Made by a program: the position numbers and the translations under genes
Part shown: one piece after another, positions 59,586 through 64,000 of the stretch
Numbering within the stretch: position 1 is the first letter of the stretch
How the letters are laid out: every line of letters starts with the position of its first letter
The notes under the pieces: model-generated
Database searches by the model: none
Told to the model about the DNA's origin: nothing
What the model saw: only the letters and a program-made list of their open reading frames with translations
Assembly: GCF_018736105.1 (NCBI RefSeq)
Contig: NZ_CP076135.1
Coordinates: 4,338,001-4,402,000 of the forward strand
Direction of reading: 5' to 3'
DNA from: Bradyrhizobium sediminis
GTDB lineage: Bacteria; Pseudomonadota; Alphaproteobacteria; Rhizobiales; Xanthobacteraceae
DNA: 64,000 nucleotides

Positions 59586-60692
59586 TCACCGCAGCTTGAG
59601 CGTGGAGAGGCCGGCCAGCGCCAGCATCACCGAGATGATCCAGAACCGGATCACGATCTGCGGTTCGGTCCAGCCCTTCTGCTCGAAGTGATGATGCAGC
59701 GGCGCCATCCGGAACACCCGCTTGCCGGTCAGCTTGAACGAGGCCACCTGCACGATCACCGAAATCGCTTCCAGCACGAACAGGCCGCCGATTACGGCAA
59801 GCACGATCTCATGCTTGACCGCCACCGCGATCGCGCCGAGCATGCCGCCGAGCGCCAGCGAGCCGGTGTCGCCCATGAAGATCGACGCCGGCGGCGCGTT
59901 GAACCACAGAAATCCCAGCCCCGCGCCGAGCACCGCGCCGCACAGCACCGCGAGCTCGCCGGTGCCGGCGACGTAATTGATCTGCAGGTAATCCGAGAAC
60001 ACCGCGTTGCCGGTGAGGTAGGCGATCATGCCGAAGCTCGCCGCCGCGATCATGACCGGCACGATGGCGAGGCCGTCGAGACCGTCGGTCAGGTTGACGG
60101 CGTTGCCGGCGCCGACCATGACGAAGGCGCCGAAGATCACGAAGAACCAGCCGAAGTTCAGCACGATGTCCTTGAAGAAGGGAATCACCAACGAGGTCGA
60201 GAACGGGACGCGGCCGAGCCGGGTCAGCGCGTAACAGGCGGCGAGCGCGATCGCCGCCTCGATCAAGAGCCGGATCCTGCCGGCGAAACCGCTATGGGTC
60301 TGCTTCGTCACCTTCAGATAGTCGTCATAGAAGCCGACCAAGCCGAAGCCGAGCGTCACCGCCAGCACGATCCAGACATAGGGGTTGAGCGGATTGGCCC
60401 ACAGCACCGTCGAAACCACCAGCCCGGAAAGGATCATCAGCCCGCCCATGGTCGGCGTGCCCTTCTTGCTGATGAGGTGCGATTGCGGTCCGTCGGTGCG
60501 GATCGGCTGGCCCTTGCCCTGGCGAAGCCTCAGGTGATCGATGATCCAGGGGCCGAACAGGAAAACGAACAGGGCGCCGGTCACCATCGCGCCGCCGGTG
60601 CGGAAGGTGATGTAGCGAAACACGTTGAGGAATGTACGGAACACGCCCAGACCGGGAACCGTATTGGAAAGGTCAATCAGCCAATAGAACAT
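59586..60692 (-). CDS. mraY: phospho-N-acetylmuramoyl-pentapeptide transferase
   Basis: 368 residues, ten membrane helices. Diagnostic MraY motifs: [21 protein letters not shown] (D123-D124), NLTDGLDGL and [12 protein letters not shown] with MAPLHHHFE in the last loop. It forms lipid I from UDP-MurNAc-pentapeptide and undecaprenyl phosphate. murF starts 190 bases away with no gene between, and murD follows with a 4-base gap. Confidence 0.95.
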   Translation of the reverse strand: MFYWLIDLSNTVPGLGVFRTFLNVFRYITFRTGGAMVTGALFVFLFGPWIIDHLRLRQGKGQPIRTDGPQSHLISKKGTPTMGGLMILSGLVVSTVLWANPLNPYVWIVLAVTLGFGLVGFYDDYLKVTKQTHSGFAGRIRLLIEAAIALAACYALTRLGRVPFSTSLVIPFFKDIVLNFGWFFVIFGAFVMVGAGNAVNLTDGLDGLAIVPVMIAAASFGMIAYLTGNAVFSDYLQINYVAGTGELAVLCGAVLGAGLGFLWFNAPPASIFMGDTGSLALGGMLGAIAVAVKHEIVLAVIGGLFVLEAISVIVQVASFKLTGKRVFRMAPLHHHFEQKGWTEPQIVIRFWIISVMLALAGLSTLKLR

Positions 60693-60882
60693 TCAATCCG
60701 CCCTGTACCGCGGCTTCGTCGTGCGCGACCTTGCCGGGAAAGCGCTTTTCGAGCGCGGTTGCAATCATTTTCATTTTCGCCAGCGCGAATCGCGGAAACT
60801 GGCTGCGGTCCACTTTATCGGCATACAAGCCCCCTTTACCCCTGGGAAGAGCGTCTCACAAAGCCGTGAGATATCGACCGAT

Positions 60883-62265
60883 TTAGGCCCTCGCCTGCAG
60901 GGCCGCCGCAAGCCGTGGCACGAACTTGTTGACCCAGAACATTTTTTTACTGCCCTTGACCACCACGACGTCGCCTTCCCTGAGCAAGCCGGCGATTTGC
61001 CGCGGCTCGAGCGTGGCCGGGTCTTCATGCCAGCCGAGCGCCTGGCCCGCCGGCAGCAGCCTGTACAAATGGCGCATCAAGGCACCGACGCAGTACACAC
61101 CATCGATTCCCGCCAGATGTTCGGCCAGGCCCTCGTGATAGGCAGGCGCCTCGACGCCGAGTTCCAGCATGTCGCCCAGGATCGCGATGCGCCGGCCGCT
61201 CTTGACCGGCCGCGCCTTCAGGCTGTCCAGCGCCGCCGCCATGCTGGCCGGATTGCCGTTGAAGCTGTCGTCGATCAGAACGGCGCCGCCGGCGGTTTGC
61301 TCCACCCCGCGTCCGGTCATGATACCGACGTCGTCGAGTTCGGCGGCAAGCGCCGTCGCATCCAGACCCGCGGCGTGAACCGCCGCCAGCGCCGCCAATG
61401 CATTCTGCAGCCGGTGCGGCGCACCTGGCGTCAGGCCGAACCCGATCTGCCTGCCGCCGACTTCGGCCGATACGTCCCAGCTCTCGCCGCGCGCCGAATG
61501 CTTCAGCTCCCGCACCTCCGAAGCGCCGCCGAAGCGGATGATCTTGCCGCGCCATTCCGGCGCATCGATTCCCGCCGGCAATACCAGGACGCCGTCGCTG
61601 GGCAGGCCGCGGGCAATGCTGACCTTCTCCTGCCGGATCGCGTCCAGGCTGCCGAGCTTTTCCAGATGCACCGGCTGCACGTTGACGACCAGCGCCACGG
61701 TCGGGCGCGTCAGATCGCTCAGCCGCGCAATCTCGCCCGCCTGATTCATGCCCATTTCGACCACCCACACGGCCGCAGCCGGGTTGGCGTTGCACAGGGT
61801 CAGCGGTACGCCCCAGAAATTGTTGAAGCTGCTCGGACTGGCATAGGCCCCCGGATAGGCCGCGATGAATTCCTTGGTGCTGGTCTTGCCGGCGCTGCCG
61901 GTCAGGCCGATCACCGGGCCCTTGAAGCGCGCGCGCGCCGCGCGGCCGAGCGCCCACAGGCCGTCGATCAGCGTGTCCTTCACCACCAGTTGAGGCACAC
62001 TCACGCCGTCGATCCGGTGCGGAACGATCATCGCCACCGCGCCGGCCTTCTCGGCATTTGCGGCGAACTCCCATCCGTCGCGCGCGCTGGCGAAACTCGA
62101 GACGAAGCCGCCGCTCGGCGTTCCGCTCAGCGCCACGAACAAACTTCCGGGCTTCACCAGCCGGCTGTCCTGGGTGACGAAGTCAATGCTGGCTTCGGGA
62201 AAGGTGCCGGACACGCCCAGTGCCCGGGCCACTTCGGCAATCGTCCATAACGGCGCTGCGCTCAT
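60883..62265 (-). CDS. murF: UDP-N-acetylmuramoyl-tripeptide--D-alanyl-D-alanine ligase
   Basis: 460 residues. P-loop GSAGKTSTKEF (122-132), SSFNNFWGVPLTL and the acceptor region VVEMGMNQAGEIARLS are MurF-specific; VLIDDSFNGNPASMAAAL follows. It adds D-Ala-D-Ala, the product of the ddl gene in this cluster. Its ATG overlaps the murE stop by four bases. The 190 bases after it contain only a short 6-base-stem hairpin (60854-60871). Confidence 0.95.
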   Translation of the reverse strand: MSAAPLWTIAEVARALGVSGTFPEASIDFVTQDSRLVKPGSLFVALSGTPSGGFVSSFASARDGWEFAANAEKAGAVAMIVPHRIDGVSVPQLVVKDTLIDGLWALGRAARARFKGPVIGLTGSAGKTSTKEFIAAYPGAYASPSSFNNFWGVPLTLCNANPAAAVWVVEMGMNQAGEIARLSDLTRPTVALVVNVQPVHLEKLGSLDAIRQEKVSIARGLPSDGVLVLPAGIDAPEWRGKIIRFGGASEVRELKHSARGESWDVSAEVGGRQIGFGLTPGAPHRLQNALAALAAVHAAGLDATALAAELDDVGIMTGRGVEQTAGGAVLIDDSFNGNPASMAAALDSLKARPVKSGRRIAILGDMLELGVEAPAYHEGLAEHLAGIDGVYCVGALMRHLYRLLPAGQALGWHEDPATLEPRQIAGLLREGDVVVVKGSKKMFWVNKFVPRLAAALQARA

Positions 62266-63722
62266 GCCACCCTCGAGGCCAGCGCGGATGCAACCGCGTC
62301 GTGGTCGTTGAACGGCAAGGTATTGTCGCCGACGATCTGTCCGGTCTCGTGGCCCTTGCCGGCGATCAGCAGCGCATCGCCCGGCTGCAGCGCCGCTATC
62401 GCTGATCGGATCGCCTCGGCGCGGTCGCCGATTTCGCTGGCGCCCGTGGCGGCGCTCAAGATAGCGGCGCGGATCGCCGCCGGATTTTCGCTGCGCGGGT
62501 TGTCGTCGGTGACGATGACGCTGTCGGCATTGCCGGCGGCTATCGCACCCATCAAGGGCCGCTTGCCGGCGTCGCGGTCACCGCCGGCGCCGAACACCAC
62601 CACCAGCCGGCGTTTGGCATAGGGCCGCAGCGCCTGCAGCGCCTTGGCCAATGCATCCGGCTTGTGCGCGTAATCGACGAAGATCGGCGCGCCGTTGCGC
62701 TCGGCGACCCGCTCCAGCCGGCCTTTTGCGCCTTCGAGCAGTTCGAGCGAGGCGAATACCGCTTTGGGCTCGCTGCCGGTGCCGATCGCGAGCCCGGCGG
62801 ACACCAGCGCGTTCTCGATCTGGAATGCGCCGACCAGCGGCAGCCGCACCGGATATCGGCGCCCGCGATGTTCGAGTATCAGCTGCTGCGCAAAGCCGTC
62901 GATGTCAGCCCCGGCCAGGCGAATGCCATCGCTTGCGCCGTCGCCCTTGCTGCCGACCGCGACGATGCGCAAGCCCCGCGCGCGCGCGGCGTCGATGACG
63001 TCCTGCGAGCAATCATGATCAGCCGAGATCACCGCGGCGCCGCCGGGCGCGACCAGATCGCGGAACAGCCGCAGCTTGGCATTGAGGTAATGGGCGACGT
63101 CGGGATGATAATCCATGTGGTCGCGCGAGAGATTGGTGAAGCCGCCGGCGGCGATGCGCACGCCGTCGAGCCGGTATTGATCGAGCCCGTGCGAGGAGGC
63201 CTCGAACGCCAGATGGGTGACGCCGTCGCCCGCGATTTCGTCGAGCTGGCGATGCAGCGCAATCGGATCCGGCGTCGTCAGCGAGCCGTAGACGGTGCGC
63301 TTCGGCGACACCAGCCCGATGGTGCCGATGCTGGCGGATTCATGACCGAGCCGCTGCCAGATCTGCCGGGTGAAGGCGGCCACCGACGTCTTGCCGCTGG
63401 TGCCGGTGACCGCGGCGATGGTCGCAGGCTGCCGGGAAAAGAATTTCGCCGCTGATAGCGCCAGCGCACGGCGCGGGTTCGGCGTCATGACGAAGGGCAC
63501 ACCGATGCCATCCGGCGGCGGATGATCGCCCGCGACCGCCACGGCGCCGGCAGAGATCGCCGCATCGATGAAACGCGCGCCGTCGGTCTTGCTGCCGGCG
63601 AGCGCAAAGAACAGGTCGCCGGGCTTGACCGCGCGGCTGTCCACCGCAAGCCCCGACACCGCGACCGCGTCCGCCTGCGGGGGAAGCGTGGCGTCGTCGC
63701 TGAACAAGTCGCGAAGTCTCAT
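62262..63722 (-). CDS. murE: UDP-N-acetylmuramoyl-L-alanyl-D-glutamate--2,6-diaminopimelate ligase
   Basis: 486 residues. The P-loop is GTSGKTS (107-113), SSHGLDQYRLDGV is seen, and the DNPRSE motif (VTDDNPRSENPAAI) marks a meso-diaminopimelate-adding MurE, not a lysine-adding one, consistent with Gram-negative peptidoglycan. It overlaps murF by four bases. The 107-base gap to ftsI contains a 10-base-stem hairpin. Confidence 0.95.
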   Translation of the reverse strand: MRLRDLFSDDATLPPQADAVAVSGLAVDSRAVKPGDLFFALAGSKTDGARFIDAAISAGAVAVAGDHPPPDGIGVPFVMTPNPRRALALSAAKFFSRQPATIAAVTGTSGKTSVAAFTRQIWQRLGHESASIGTIGLVSPKRTVYGSLTTPDPIALHRQLDEIAGDGVTHLAFEASSHGLDQYRLDGVRIAAGGFTNLSRDHMDYHPDVAHYLNAKLRLFRDLVAPGGAAVISADHDCSQDVIDAARARGLRIVAVGSKGDGASDGIRLAGADIDGFAQQLILEHRGRRYPVRLPLVGAFQIENALVSAGLAIGTGSEPKAVFASLELLEGAKGRLERVAERNGAPIFVDYAHKPDALAKALQALRPYAKRRLVVVFGAGGDRDAGKRPLMGAIAAGNADSVIVTDDNPRSENPAAIRAAILSAATGASEIGDRAEAIRSAIAALQPGDALLIAGKGHETGQIVGDNTLPFNDHDAVASALASRVA

Positions 63723-63758
63723 GATGTTCCAGTCCGGCCGGCCTTGGCGCCGCTTATC

Positions 63759-63810
63759 GGTTTGAAGTCTCTAAAGGAATTCGCGGCACCCACGGCAGGA
63801 ACTTCAAACC
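63759..63810 (-). promoter_or_regulatory. stem-loop between ftsI and murE
   Basis: GGTTTGAAGT (63759-63768) and its exact inverse ACTTCAAACC (63801-63810) form a 10-base stem around 32 bases. It begins 20 bases after the ftsI stop in transcription order and 37 bases before murE. It has no T-tract, so it could be an RNA processing or leader structure and is only a weak terminator candidate. Confidence 0.4.
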
Positions 63811-63829
63811 GGCGACAATGATATACGCC

Positions 63830-64000
63830 TTACTGGCTTCCCCTGGATGCCGCAAGAATAAGGCGCTCGGACGGCGGCAGATCGAACCGCGGCTCGACCC
63901 CCAGCAGCGGCGCAATGCGGGCGATCACCTTGCCGCCGGTCGGCACTGCGTTCCAGCCCGAGGTGATGAAGCCGTGGGTTTCCGGCAGCGGCTTCGGCTC
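63830..64000 (-). CDS. ftsI: peptidoglycan transpeptidase FtsI (PBP3), C-terminal part
   Basis: Only the last 56 codons are in the window. The residues include GFITSGWNAVPTGGKVIARI and LLGVEPRF, which match the end of the class B PBP transpeptidase domain; the stop is at 63830. It lies at the expected place upstream of murE in the dcw cluster. FtsI crosslinks septal peptidoglycan and works with FtsW. Confidence 0.85.
   Translation of the reverse strand, partial: EPKPLPETHGFITSGWNAVPTGGKVIARIAPLLGVEPRFDLPPSERLILAASRGSQ

Overview
The window is a GC-rich chromosomal stretch from an alphaproteobacterium of the Bradyrhizobium/Nitrobacteraceae type. This is inferred from the gene order of the division and cell-wall (dcw) cluster, the long FtsZ, the Bradyrhizobium-style intergenic repeats and the general protein makeup; no rRNA or other species marker is present. 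No tRNA or rRNA gene, CRISPR array, prophage or insertion-sequence transposase was seen.

Left part (1-20 kb), accessory and metabolic genes: the start of a DUF2336 protein (partial), an MFS transporter coupled to a metallophosphoesterase, a minus-strand group (AsmA family protein, quinone reductase-like flavoprotein, CDP-archaeol synthase-like membrane protein), a cytochrome P450 divergent from a TetR regulator with a clear shared operator, a TIG/Ig-like autotransporter adhesin, an OFA-type MFS transporter, and a small redox group (cytochrome c', Crp/Fnr regulator, Tat-exported multicopper oxidase) with an 18-bp Fnr-like palindrome. A glycosyltransferase 39 membrane protein and a D-lactate dehydrogenase-type flavoprotein follow.

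Middle part (20-45 kb), mixed housekeeping genes: thioesterase, UvrD/PcrA-type helicase, three small or unknown proteins, a two-gene ABC-2 exporter, an L,D-transpeptidase, a GAF-PAS-GGDEF-EAL protein, a membrane protein fused to a spermidine-synthase-like domain, a phytoene-desaturase-like oxidoreductase overlapping a chagasin-like protease inhibitor, an outer-membrane barrel, PrmA, a small unknown protein, aminopeptidase P, a Bcr/CflA transporter, then LigA, RecN and BamD on the minus strand.

Right part (46-64 kb), the dcw cluster, all on the minus strand. In transcription order: ftsI (partial), murE, murF, mraY, murD, ftsW, murG, murC, murB, ddl, ftsQ, ftsA, ftsZ, then lpxC, bamD, recN and ligA. 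It makes the UDP-MurNAc-pentapeptide and lipid I/II precursors and the core of the divisome. Several genes overlap by 4 bases (murE/murF, murC/murB, ftsQ/ftsA). Two palindromic repeats sit between murD, ftsW and murG.

The most unusual signal is a set of dispersed palindromic elements in three families. One copy of family A lies in frame inside the helicase gene and adds about 34 residues between helicase motifs II and III. In both orientations this element is open and encodes nearly the same peptide pattern, much like the Rickettsia palindromic elements.
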